Shown here: piece by piece, positions 25,301 through 32,376 of the stretch
How positions within the stretch are numbered: position 1 is the first letter of the stretch
Layout: each line of letters opens with the position of its first letter
Source of the DNA: Nocardia pneumoniae NBRC 100136
GTDB lineage: Bacteria; Actinomycetota; Actinomycetes; Mycobacteriales; Mycobacteriaceae
Assembly (NCBI RefSeq): GCF_000308755.1
Contig: NZ_BAGF01000011.1
Coordinates: 1-32,376, forward strand
Direction of reading: 5' to 3'
DNA length: 32,376 bases
The notes under the pieces: generated by a model
What the model was told of the DNA's origin: nothing
Database searches by the model: none
Seen by the model: only the letters and a program-made list of their open reading frames with translations
Program-made: the position numbers and the translations under genes

Positions 25301-28300
25301 CGTCCGCCTGTCCGGAGCGTTGGACGTGGCTGCCTTGCAGGCGGCGGTCGCCGATCTGGTTGCTCGCCACGAGACGCTGCGCACCGTGTATCCCGCGTTC
25401 GACGGCACCGGCTATCAGCGGATTCTGCCCGCCGATCAGGCGGTTCCGCACGTGGCGCCGCGGCCGGTGGCGGAAGAGGAACTCGCGGGCTGGCTGCTCG
25501 AAGTCGCGTCGGCCGGTTTCGACGTGACCACACAGGTCCCGTTGCGCATCGCCCTCGCCGAACTGGTGCCGGGCGCGGATTCCGCGGACAACCCCGCACG
25601 CACCGCCGAGCACGTCCTCGCTGTGGTGGTGCACCACATCGCCGCCGACGGCGCGTCCGTCGCGCCGATGGTCCGGGACCTGATGACCGCATACCTGGCC
25701 CGGGTCGACGGTGCCGCGCCGGGCTGGCAACCACTGCCGGTGCAGTATGCGGACTACACGGTGTGGCAGCGCGAGGTCCTCGGCGACGAGTCCGATCCCG
25801 AATCGGTGGCCGCCACCCAGATCGACTACTGGCGCGAGGCTTTGCAGGGCATCCCGGACCGGCTCGACCTGCCCGCGGATCGGCCTCGACCGAACGTCGC
25901 GTCCGGCCGGGGCGCGGAATTCTCGTTCGAGATCCCGGCCGCGACCCACGCCGAGCTGACCGAGCTGGCGCACCGCCAGGGCGTTTCGCTGTTCATGGTG
26001 GTGCACGCCGCTTTCGCGGTGCTGCTCGGCCGGTTGTCGGGCAGCGACGACGTCACCATCGGCACGCCGGTCGCCGGGCGCGGTGAGCGGGAACTCGACG
26101 AGCTGATCGGCATGTTCGTCAACACGCTGGTGTTGCGGACGAGGGTCGATCGGGGCCTCTCGTTCGCCGAGCTGCTCGCGGCCACCAAGGAGACGGACCT
26201 GGCGGCGTTCTCGCACGCCGAGTTGCCGTTCGAGCGACTGGTGGAGGTGCTCGATCCGGTTCGGTCGCAAGCGCATCACCCGCTGTTCCAGGTCGCGCTG
26301 TTCTTCCAGAACATCCAGGCGCCGCGGCTGGAATTGCCCGGCCTGACCGCGACAGCCGTCGAGCTCGGTGGCGCGCAGGCCAAGTTCGATCTACAGCTGA
26401 CCGTGGTGCCGCGCCAGGACGACGAGGCGGCGGCCGGGATGTCGGCGATGTTCACCTATGCCACCGATCTGTTCGACGAATCGACGATCGCGGAATTCGC
26501 GGGTCGGTTGCGGCGGCTGCTCGCCGCCGTGGCGGCGGATCCGGCGCGGGCCATCGGCGACCTGGACCTGCTGGCGCAGGCCGAGCGGCAACGGATTCTC
26601 CTGGACTGGAACGCCACCCGCCACCCGGTGGCCGCCGAGCTGCTGCTCGATGGTTATCGCCGGGCGGTGGCGGCGCACCCGGATGCCGTCGCGGTGGTGT
26701 ACGAAGGCATCTCCCTGGCCCACCCGTCGCCCGACCACCACCCCTCATCGAGTCGATACGCGACGCTGACGTATGCCGAGTTCGACGAGCGCGTCAACCG
26801 ACTCGCCCGGGTGCTGATCGCGCAGGGTGTGGGTGCGGAATCGCTGGTGGGGCTGGCGATTCGGCGCTCGGTCGATCTGGTGGTCGGCATCTACGCGATC
26901 GTGACGGCTGGCGGCGCGTATGTGCCGCTGGATCCTGATCATCCCGCTGACCGGATCGCGCACATTCTCGATACGGCACAGCCCGCGTGCGTGGTGACGC
27001 GGACGGAGGACGCGGTGCCCGTCCCGCCGGGCACCGCCGTGCTCCATGTCGACGCCTTGGAGCTGGATCACGTCGACAGTGCTCCGGTGCGCGCCGAGGA
27101 GTTGCTGCGACCGGTCCTGCCCCAGCATCCCGCGTATGTCATCTTCACTTCGGGTTCGACGGGCAGGCCCAAGGGGGTCGCCGTCTCGCATGCGGCGATC
27201 AACAACCAGATCGAGTGGATGCTGGCCGAGTATCCGCTGCGTCCCGATGACGTGTATCTGCAGAAGACCGCGACGACGTTCGACGTGTCGCTGTGGGGAT
27301 TCTTCATGCCGTTGCGTGTCGGCGCGAAACTGGTCGTGGCCACGCCCGACGGGCATCGGGACCCGGCCTATGTCGCGGAAACGATCGCCGCGCATGGCGT
27401 GACGGTCACCGACTTCGTGCCGTCCATGCTGACGGTCTTCGCCGCGCATACCGCGCCGGGCGCGTGCCCGAGTCTGGCGCACATCTTCGTGATCGGCGAG
27501 GCATTGCCGCCGGAGACGGTGGCCGCCGTCAACGCCGTGTCCGATGCGCGGGTGCACAACCTGTACGGGCCGACCGAGGCCGCGGTGTCGGTGACCTACT
27601 GGCCCGCTCGCGGTGCGGACGAGCGCTCGGTGCCGATCGGGTTGCCGCAGTGGAACACGCAGGTCTATGTGCTGGATTCGCGGTTGCGTCCGGTCCCTGC
27701 GGGCGTGGCGGGCGAGCTGTATCTGGCCGGTGACCAGCTCGCTCGCGGGTATGTGGGCCGTCCGGATCTGACCGCGGACCGATTCGTCGCCAATCCGTTC
27801 GGCACCGGCGCACGGATGTACCGGACCGGTGACCTGGTGGTGTGGCGCGCGCCTGCCGGAGATTTGCCGCAGCGGCTCGACTACCTGGGTCGCACCGACT
27901 TCCAGGTGAAGTTCCGCGGCCAGCGGATCGAGCTGGGCGAAATCGAGACCGCATTGCTGGCCCAGCCTTCGGTGAGTCAGGCGGTCGCGCTGGTGGCGCC
28001 GTCCGCGCTGGGTGATCAGCTCGTCGCGTATGTGGTTCCCGCGCCAGGGCGGTCGGTGGAGCCGTCGGAATTGCTCGCCAGGATCGGCGACACGCTTCCG
28101 GCGTACATGGTTCCGGCCACGATCGTCGTGCTGGACGCTTTCCCGTTGAACCCGAGCGGAAAGCTGGATCGTAAGGCACTGCCGGAGCCGACGTTCGGCA
28201 CTCGCGAATTCCGCGCCCCGGCAACGCCGGTGGAAGAGATCGTCGCCGGTGTCTTCGGTGAGGTGCTCGGTCTGAGCCGAGTCGGCGCCGACGACGATTT

Positions 28301-31300
28301 CTTCGCACTCGGCGGCAACTCGCTGGTCGCCACGCAGGTGGTGGCGCGGTTGGGCGCCGCGGTGGGCGCCCGCATTCCGGTGCGGACGCTGTTCGAGACG
28401 TCGACCGTGACGGATCTGGCGACGGCGATCGAGTCGCACACACACGCCAACCGCCGTGTCGAACTGGGTAGCCTCGTCCGGCCCGAGCGGTTGCCGCTGT
28501 CGTTGGCGCAGCAGCGGATGTGGTTCCTGAACCGGTTCGATCAGGTCGATGACGATCCCGCCGCGGCATCGGGCTCGGCGGCCTACAACCTGCCGTTCGC
28601 GCTTCGGCTCACCGGACGGCTCGACGTGGCGGCGCTGGCCGAGGCGCTCGATGACGTGGTGGCGCGGCATGAAGTGCTGCGCACCGTGTACCCGGAAACC
28701 GCCGACGGCCCCGTGCAGGTCATCCTGCCCGCCGGACAGGTGAGCTTGGATGTCGCGCCGGAGCGGGTGACCGAATCCGAGATCGCGACGGCTGTGTACG
28801 CGCTCGCCTCGACGCCGTTCGACGTGACCGCCGAAGTGCCGGTGCGGGTGCGGCTGCTGGAGATCGATGGGCGCGCGCCCGGGTCGCCACCGGAGTACGT
28901 GCTCGCTGTCGTGGTGCATCACATCGCCGCCGACGCGTCGTCGATGGGGCCGCTGGTCCGCGATGTGATGGTGGCCTACGCCGCGCGGAGCGCGGGCTCC
29001 GCCCCGGCGTGGGCACCGCTGCCGGTCCAGTACGCCGACTACGCGCTGTGGCAGCGGGCCGTGCTCGGCGACGAATCCGATCCCGAGTCCATCGCCGCGC
29101 AGCAGATCGCCTACTGGCGCGAGCACCTCACCGAGCTTCCCGACCTGCTGGAGCTGCCCACCGACCGGCCGCGGCCCGCGGTGGCGTCACTGGCCGGTGG
29201 ACGGGTGGAGATGTCGGTGGATGCCGCCACGCACGCCGGGCTCGTGCGACTGGCACGCGCCAACGGCGCCACCCTCTTCATGGTCGTGCACACCGCGCTC
29301 GCGGTGCTGCTCGCGCGGCTGTCCGGTTCCGGCGATATCGCGATCGGCACTCCGGTCGCCGGCCGCGGTGAACGTGAACTCGATGATCTCATCGGCATGT
29401 TCGTCAATACCGTGGTGTTCCGGACCCGCCTGTCCGGCGGTGACTCGTTCACCGAAGTGCTGGCGCGGCAACGGGAAACCGATTTGCAGGCATTCGCGAA
29501 TGCCGATATTCCGTTCGAGCGCTTGGTGGAAGTGCTCAACCCGCGGCGCTCGACCGCGCATCACCCGCTGTTCCAGGTGGGTCTGTCGTTCCAGAACGTG
29601 GCACGGGCCGCGCTGGAATTGCCCGGCTTGGCGATCGCCGGGGTGGAAGCGGATCTGAACGTGTCGCAGTTCGATCTGCATCTGATCGTGAGCGACACCT
29701 ACGACGAGGCCGGTGCCGCGGCGGGGATCGGCGGCTACTTCACCTACGCCACGGACCTTTTCGACGCCGAAACGGTGCGGGGCTTCGCCCAGCGTTTGTC
29801 GCGCATTCTGGCGGCCGTCGTGGCGGACGCGACGACACCGGTCGGGGATATCGAGATTCTCGATACGGCCGAGCGGATCGATGTGCTGTCGGTGTGGAAC
29901 GCCACCGACCGCGCGATCGATCCGGCTGCGCTGCTCGGCGGCTCCACACCGGAATCGTCCGCCGCGACGACGCTCGCCGCGCTGTTGGATTCCGCTGTCG
30001 CCGCGGCGCCGGATGCCGTCGCGCTGGTCGCCGACATCCAGGACTCGGACGGTCGGCAGGAGCTGACGTACGCGGAGTTGGACGCCCGGGTCAACCGTTT
30101 GGCCCGCTATCTGATCGCGGAAGGCGTCGGCCCGGAGTCACGGGTGGCGCTGGCGTTGCGCCGGTCGGTGGACCTGGTTGTGGCGATGTACGCGGTGGTG
30201 CGGGCCGGTGGCGCGTATGTGCCGGTGGATCCCGACCAGCCCGCCGAGCGGACCGGCTACATCCTGGCGACGGCGGCACCGGTGTGCGTGCTGACCGACG
30301 CCGCGGCTGCCTTCGCCTCCGATGCCGCGCCCGTAGTGCGACTGGACGAGCTCGACCTCGCCGAGCTGTCCACCGCGACGGTCACCGATGCCGAGCGGGC
30401 CACCCCGTTGCGTCCGGAGAACACCGCGTACGTGATCTTCACGTCGGGTTCGACGGGCCGTCCCAAGGGCGTCGCGGTGTCGCACGGCGCGATCGTGAAT
30501 CAGTTGCTGTGGAAGTCGTTCGAGTTCGATCTCGTCGACGATGACGCGGTCTTGCTGAAGACGGCGGCGACGTTCGACCTGTCGGTGTGGGAGTTCTGGT
30601 CCGCGGTGGTATGCCGGGGCCGGTTGGTGATCGCTTCGCCGGACGGCCATCGCGATCCCGCGTACCTGAACGAGCTGATGACCCGCGAAGCGGTGACCAC
30701 GTTGCATGTGGTGCCGTCCATGCTCGACGCATTGCTCGCCAACGCGGACACCGACATTCCGCTGCCCACACTGCGGCGAGTGCTGGCCATCGGTGAGGCG
30801 TTGCCCGCCGAGACGGCGAAACGCTTCCAGATCGTGAATCCGAAAGCGGCGCTGTTCAACCTGTACGGTCCGACGGAGGCGGCGGTGTCGATCACCAGCC
30901 ACCGGGTCACCGCGGCTGACGAGACGTTGGTGCCGATCGGTGCGCCGGAGTGGAACAGCCGGGTCTATGTGCTGGACGCGCGTTTGCGTCCGGTGCCGGT
31001 GGGTGTGTCCGGTGAGTTGTATTTGGCTGGTGCGCAGTTGGCGCGGGGCTATTTCGGTCGTGCGGATTTGACGGCTGATCGGTTTGTGGCGAATCCGTTC
31101 CAGCCTGGTGCGCGGATGTATCGCACGGGTGACTTGGTCGCCTGGACGAGCGCGGGTGAGCTGGAGTATCGGGGTCGTACGGATTTCCAGGTGAAGATTC
31201 GTGGTTTCCGTATCGAGCTGGGTGAGATCGAAGCCGCGCTGCTGGCCTTGCGGCAGGTCGCGCAGGCGGCGGTGATCGCGAAATCGGCTCCGAAAACCGG

Positions 31301-32376
31301 TGATCAGCTCGTCGCCTATCTCGTCCCGAGCGATGTCGACGCCGGTATTGATGTGGCCGCGGTGAAGTCCCTGCTGTCGGCGAGTTTGCCGTCGTACATG
31401 GTGCCGTCGGCGTTCGTGGTTTTGGATGCGTTGCCGTTGAATGTCAACGGCAAGCTGGATCGGAAGGCGTTGCCGGAGCCGGAGTTCGAGGTTCAGGCGT
31501 TCCGTGCGCCGTCGACGCCGATCGAGGAGATCGTGGCCTCGGTCTACGCCGAGGTGCTGGGTGTCGAGCGTGTCGGCGCGGATGACGATTTCTTCACCCT
31601 GGGTGGTAATTCGCTGTTGGCAACGCAGGTCGCCGCGCGGATCGGTAAGGCGCTGGACACCCGGGTGCCGGTGCGGTGGCTGTTCGAGGCGTCTACTGTC
31701 GCGGGGCTGGCTGTGCGGGCCGAGCGGCACGCGGGAGCAGGGGGTCGCCAGGATTTGGTGGCCGGGCCGCGACCGGACCGGATTCCGTTGTCGCTGGCGC
31801 AGCAGCGGATGTGGTTCCTGAACCGGTTCGACACCGAGTCCGCCGCGTACAACGTGCCGATCGCGGTGCGGCTGACCGGGGCGCTCGATGTCGACGCATT
31901 GCGGCAGGCGGTGTCGGATGTCGTCGTGCGACACGAGATCCTGCGCACCATCTACCCACAAACCGAGGACGGCCCGGTTCAGGTCATCCTGCCGCCGGGA
32001 CAGGTCGTTCCCCGCTTGGACGTCCGCGTGGTGGCGCCGCAGGATATCGAATCCGCGGTGGCGGCATTGACGTCGACGATCTTCGACGTGACCTCCGAGG
32101 TGCCGGTGCGGGTCGCGTTGTTCCAGATCGCTGGTGATACCGGGAATTCCGCTGATTCCGAGCCGGTGGAACATGTGCTCGCGATGGTGGTGCATCACAT
32201 TTCCTGTGACGGTTCTTCGGTCGGTCCGCTGACGCGGGACCTGATGATGGCGTACTCGGCTCGTTCCGTGGGGAACGTCCCGAACTTCGCGCCGCTGGCG
32301 GTGCAGTACGCGGATTACAGCATTTGGCAGCGTGAGCTGCTCGGTAGTGAGGATGATCCGGAGTCGTTGGCGGCCA
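22383..32376 (+). CDS. Non-ribosomal peptide synthetase 2 (3' end outside window): pseudoA-A-T-C-A-T-C-A-T-C...
   Basis: An NRPS open from the ATG at 22383 to the window edge (3331 residues seen). Order by residue: Arg-rich leader 1-16; degenerate A fragment about 17-328; A about 332-840, T with Ser885; C about 945-1405 (His1085, Asp1089); A about 1415-1935, T Ser1980; C about 2033-2505 (HHIAADA, His2180, Asp2184); A about 2527-3030, T Ser3077; C from about 3130 (HHISCDG, His3272), cut by the window. It extends the peptide begun by NRPS1 by at least three residues. The first A has no C before it; NRPS1 C2 fills that role. No epimerase or release domain is reached. The ribosome site before ATG 22383 is weak. 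Confidence 0.92.
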   Translation, partial: MTRPARVRPNRTRRPRVTTLPQLLAMAVETNPDGVAVVQAGEELGGRADVPMESAARMSYAELDSRSTRLARLLLERGVGPEDLIAVCIPHSIQSVVALWAVAKTGAGFVPVDPDDSPDLVEQVVSDPGVVSGLTVGAVRDRLPGQVTWLVVDEPEFERALRDHPADAVTHMDRARPLQGEDPAYVIHSRNSTERAAVTQAELSGFCDEQRERYRVTPQARTLHFVAPSPDQLVLELLLAVSGAATIVVAPESDSARLAELLRREHVTHMFAAPATLAALDPAGLDELRVVVATGQASPPDVVRHWVRPVAGGAARLFFNGRERAETADSAATLVDLFHAQVSASPESVAIVDPSVPGGRSLTYTEFAARVHRLARRLIDAGVGPETLVALGMRRSVDLVVAMYAVQEAGAGYVPLDLDQPVERIRYVLESAAPVCVLTTSRDGFDGGGVPTLSLDGLDLSGYSGEPVVDAERIAPLRPAHPAYVIFTSGSTGRPKGVAVPHAAAVNQIRWITSEYGIGADDVVLFKTPATFDVSVWELFGPLSTGGRMVVASPDGHRDPAYLGEVIAAERVTMTSFVPSMLTVFATGAAAAGGADLGSLRALLIAGEAFTSDAVEAIRRVSSAALYNLYGPTEFTVHATHAPVADDVTGAVPIGLPVSNTQAYVLDSRLHPVPSGVAGELYLAGAQLARGYFGRADLTADRFVANPFGAPGSRMYRTGDLVTADATGSLTFIGRTDFQVKLRGLRIELGEIESALRAHDSVAQAVAIVRSDERLGDQLVAYIVPAQRPDDEQSHLDELRDHLAARLPAYMVPTAIVALDAFPLSPNGKLDRRALPEPVVREREFRAPSTPIEQLVATTFAEVLGVRADRPVGADDDFFDLGGNSLLATQMIARLGAALDTRMPARVIFEASTVAALAARLAALQGTGGRRALVAVPRDGESAQPIPLSLAQQRMWFLNQFDPASAANNIPFAVRLSGALDVAALQAAVADLVARHETLRTVYPAFDGTGYQRILPADQAVPHVAPRPVAEEELAGWLLEVASAGFDVTTQVPLRIALAELVPGADSADNPARTAEHVLAVVVHHIAADGASVAPMVRDLMTAYLARVDGAAPGWQPLPVQYADYTVWQREVLGDESDPESVAATQIDYWREALQGIPDRLDLPADRPRPNVASGRGAEFSFEIPAATHAELTELAHRQGVSLFMVVHAAFAVLLGRLSGSDDVTIGTPVAGRGERELDELIGMFVNTLVLRTRVDRGLSFAELLAATKETDLAAFSHAELPFERLVEVLDPVRSQAHHPLFQVALFFQNIQAPRLELPGLTATAVELGGAQAKFDLQLTVVPRQDDEAAAGMSAMFTYATDLFDESTIAEFAGRLRRLLAAVAADPARAIGDLDLLAQAERQRILLDWNATRHPVAAELLLDGYRRAVAAHPDAVAVVYEGISLAHPSPDHHPSSSRYATLTYAEFDERVNRLARVLIAQGVGAESLVGLAIRRSVDLVVGIYAIVTAGGAYVPLDPDHPADRIAHILDTAQPACVVTRTEDAVPVPPGTAVLHVDALELDHVDSAPVRAEELLRPVLPQHPAYVIFTSGSTGRPKGVAVSHAAINNQIEWMLAEYPLRPDDVYLQKTATTFDVSLWGFFMPLRVGAKLVVATPDGHRDPAYVAETIAAHGVTVTDFVPSMLTVFAAHTAPGACPSLAHIFVIGEALPPETVAAVNAVSDARVHNLYGPTEAAVSVTYWPARGADERSVPIGLPQWNTQVYVLDSRLRPVPAGVAGELYLAGDQLARGYVGRPDLTADRFVANPFGTGARMYRTGDLVVWRAPAGDLPQRLDYLGRTDFQVKFRGQRIELGEIETALLAQPSVSQAVALVAPSALGDQLVAYVVPAPGRSVEPSELLARIGDTLPAYMVPATIVVLDAFPLNPSGKLDRKALPEPTFGTREFRAPATPVEEIVAGVFGEVLGLSRVGADDDFFALGGNSLVATQVVARLGAAVGARIPVRTLFETSTVTDLATAIESHTHANRRVELGSLVRPERLPLSLAQQRMWFLNRFDQVDDDPAAASGSAAYNLPFALRLTGRLDVAALAEALDDVVARHEVLRTVYPETADGPVQVILPAGQVSLDVAPERVTESEIATAVYALASTPFDVTAEVPVRVRLLEIDGRAPGSPPEYVLAVVVHHIAADASSMGPLVRDVMVAYAARSAGSAPAWAPLPVQYADYALWQRAVLGDESDPESIAAQQIAYWREHLTELPDLLELPTDRPRPAVASLAGGRVEMSVDAATHAGLVRLARANGATLFMVVHTALAVLLARLSGSGDIAIGTPVAGRGERELDDLIGMFVNTVVFRTRLSGGDSFTEVLARQRETDLQAFANADIPFERLVEVLNPRRSTAHHPLFQVGLSFQNVARAALELPGLAIAGVEADLNVSQFDLHLIVSDTYDEAGAAAGIGGYFTYATDLFDAETVRGFAQRLSRILAAVVADATTPVGDIEILDTAERIDVLSVWNATDRAIDPAALLGGSTPESSAATTLAALLDSAVAAAPDAVALVADIQDSDGRQELTYAELDARVNRLARYLIAEGVGPESRVALALRRSVDLVVAMYAVVRAGGAYVPVDPDQPAERTGYILATAAPVCVLTDAAAAFASDAAPVVRLDELDLAELSTATVTDAERATPLRPENTAYVIFTSGSTGRPKGVAVSHGAIVNQLLWKSFEFDLVDDDAVLLKTAATFDLSVWEFWSAVVCRGRLVIASPDGHRDPAYLNELMTREAVTTLHVVPSMLDALLANADTDIPLPTLRRVLAIGEALPAETAKRFQIVNPKAALFNLYGPTEAAVSITSHRVTAADETLVPIGAPEWNSRVYVLDARLRPVPVGVSGELYLAGAQLARGYFGRADLTADRFVANPFQPGARMYRTGDLVAWTSAGELEYRGRTDFQVKIRGFRIELGEIEAALLALRQVAQAAVIAKSAPKTGDQLVAYLVPSDVDAGIDVAAVKSLLSASLPSYMVPSAFVVLDALPLNVNGKLDRKALPEPEFEVQAFRAPSTPIEEIVASVYAEVLGVERVGADDDFFTLGGNSLLATQVAARIGKALDTRVPVRWLFEASTVAGLAVRAERHAGAGGRQDLVAGPRPDRIPLSLAQQRMWFLNRFDTESAAYNVPIAVRLTGALDVDALRQAVSDVVVRHEILRTIYPQTEDGPVQVILPPGQVVPRLDVRVVAPQDIESAVAALTSTIFDVTSEVPVRVALFQIAGDTGNSADSEPVEHVLAMVVHHISCDGSSVGPLTRDLMMAYSARSVGNVPNFAPLAVQYADYSIWQRELLGSEDDPESLAA
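22431..23374 (+). other. Degenerate adenylation N-subdomain at the NRPS2 N-terminus
   Basis: About 312 residues parallel NRPS1 A1: LPQLLAMAVE, YAELDSRSTRLARLLLERGV, WAVAKTGAGFVPVDP, HMDRARPLQGEDPAYVI, LRREHVTHMFAAPATL, LDPAGLDELRVVVATG. The P-loop TSGSTGxPKG has become HSRNSTERAAV. The A5 motif, [10 protein letters not shown] in A1, reads FFNGRERAET here, and the similarity ends at that point. An intact A domain begins immediately after (ATLVDLFHAQV). The fragment is non-catalytic but in frame and well preserved in fold-forming segments. Confidence 0.78.
23375..25140 (+). other. NRPS2 first intact A-T unit
   Basis: All core motifs are present: VIFTSGSTGRPKGVAV, NLYGPTEFTVH, MYRTGDL, and Lys in [12 protein letters not shown]. 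Hand-aligned specificity residues are D-V-W-S-L-A-L-V-H-K, for which I make no substrate call. The T domain is [16 protein letters not shown]. It probably pairs with the C2 domain at the end of NRPS1. Confidence 0.75.
25215..28440 (+). other. NRPS2 second unit C-A-T
   Basis: The C domain has [15 protein letters not shown] and HHIAADG. The A domain has an extra loop of about 15 residues (AHPSPDHHPSSSRYA) before the ATLTYAEF segment and a complete P-loop and A5. Hand-aligned code is D-V-W-D-F-I-L-V-S-K, unassigned; the negatively charged residue at position 278 (GrsA numbering) might favour a polar or basic substrate (inference). The T domain is [16 protein letters not shown]. Confidence 0.7.
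28480..31735 (+). other. NRPS2 third unit C-A-T
   Basis: The C domain carries HHIAADA, with Ala in place of the usual Gly after the motif Asp; the essential second His and Asp remain. An insert (VDDDPAAASGSA) follows the first core motif. The A domain is intact (VIFTSGSTGRPKGVAV, NLYGPTEAAVSI, VNGKLDRKALP). Its hand-aligned code is D-L-W-H-L-I-L-V-S-K, unassigned. Codon style changes to T-ending codons from about 30990 to 31660. Confidence 0.7.
31780..32376 (+). other. NRPS2 fourth condensation domain, truncated by window end
   Basis: It begins with [17 protein letters not shown] and includes HHISCDG; the window stops shortly after YADYSIWQREL. It shows the assembly line continues, so at least one more residue is expected. 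Confidence 0.8.

Noticed and set aside
14711..32376. Repeated near-identical DNA between NRPS modules as mobile elements
   Set aside because: The similarity follows homologous A, T and C domain motifs in frame; no terminal repeats or transposase are present.
1..32376. CRISPR arrays, rRNA genes, insertion sequences
   Set aside because: No regularly spaced repeats, rRNA sequence or transposase was seen in the window.

Overview
The window is high-GC actinobacterial DNA, most likely from Nocardia or a close relative (inference). The taxonomic hints are a repressor and cation exporter pair that closely matches mycobacterial KmtR and Rv2025c, an SCO5389-family protein, typical GTG and TTG starts, apparently leaderless promoters, and giant non-ribosomal peptide synthetase (NRPS) genes.

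Left edge (1-1072): the C-terminal part of a large serine recombinase runs rightward straight into the 3' end of a tRNA-Arg(CCT) gene on the opposite strand. This looks like one end of an integrated element sitting at a tRNA. Its reading frame has no stop codon at the junction.

Housekeeping and metabolic part (1172-13292): a membrane-anchored glycine-rich protein; a Baeyer-Villiger-type flavin monooxygenase downstream of an acyl-CoA dehydrogenase on the minus strand; a roughly 650-base spacer with several inverted repeats; a kmtR-like Ni/Co repressor overlapping a cation diffusion facilitator gene; a beta-lactamase-fold hydrolase followed by an acyl-CoA ligase; an HD-domain protein sharing a strong bidirectional hairpin with that ligase; an SCO5389-family protein; a nitronate monooxygenase; and a secreted M23 peptidase transcribed divergently from it.

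NRPS locus (13424-32376, continuing past the right edge): a two-helix-turn-helix regulator is followed by two collinear NRPS genes. NRPS1 is A-T-C-A(Thr)-T-C followed by a degenerate adenylation N-subdomain. NRPS2 begins with another degenerate adenylation N-subdomain and continues A-T-C-A-T-C-A-T-C without reaching its end. The free C domain at the end of NRPS1 and the first intact A-T of NRPS2 together make one complete module, so the assembly line is split between C and A. The two degenerate A fragments lie exactly at that protein-protein junction. They resemble each other and the loading A domain of NRPS1, and both have lost the ATP-binding loop. They are the best candidate here for an undescribed system, possibly a docking pair built from dead adenylation domains. 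No epimerase, cyclization, thioesterase or MbtH-like element is visible in the window, and only one substrate (Thr) can be read with confidence.
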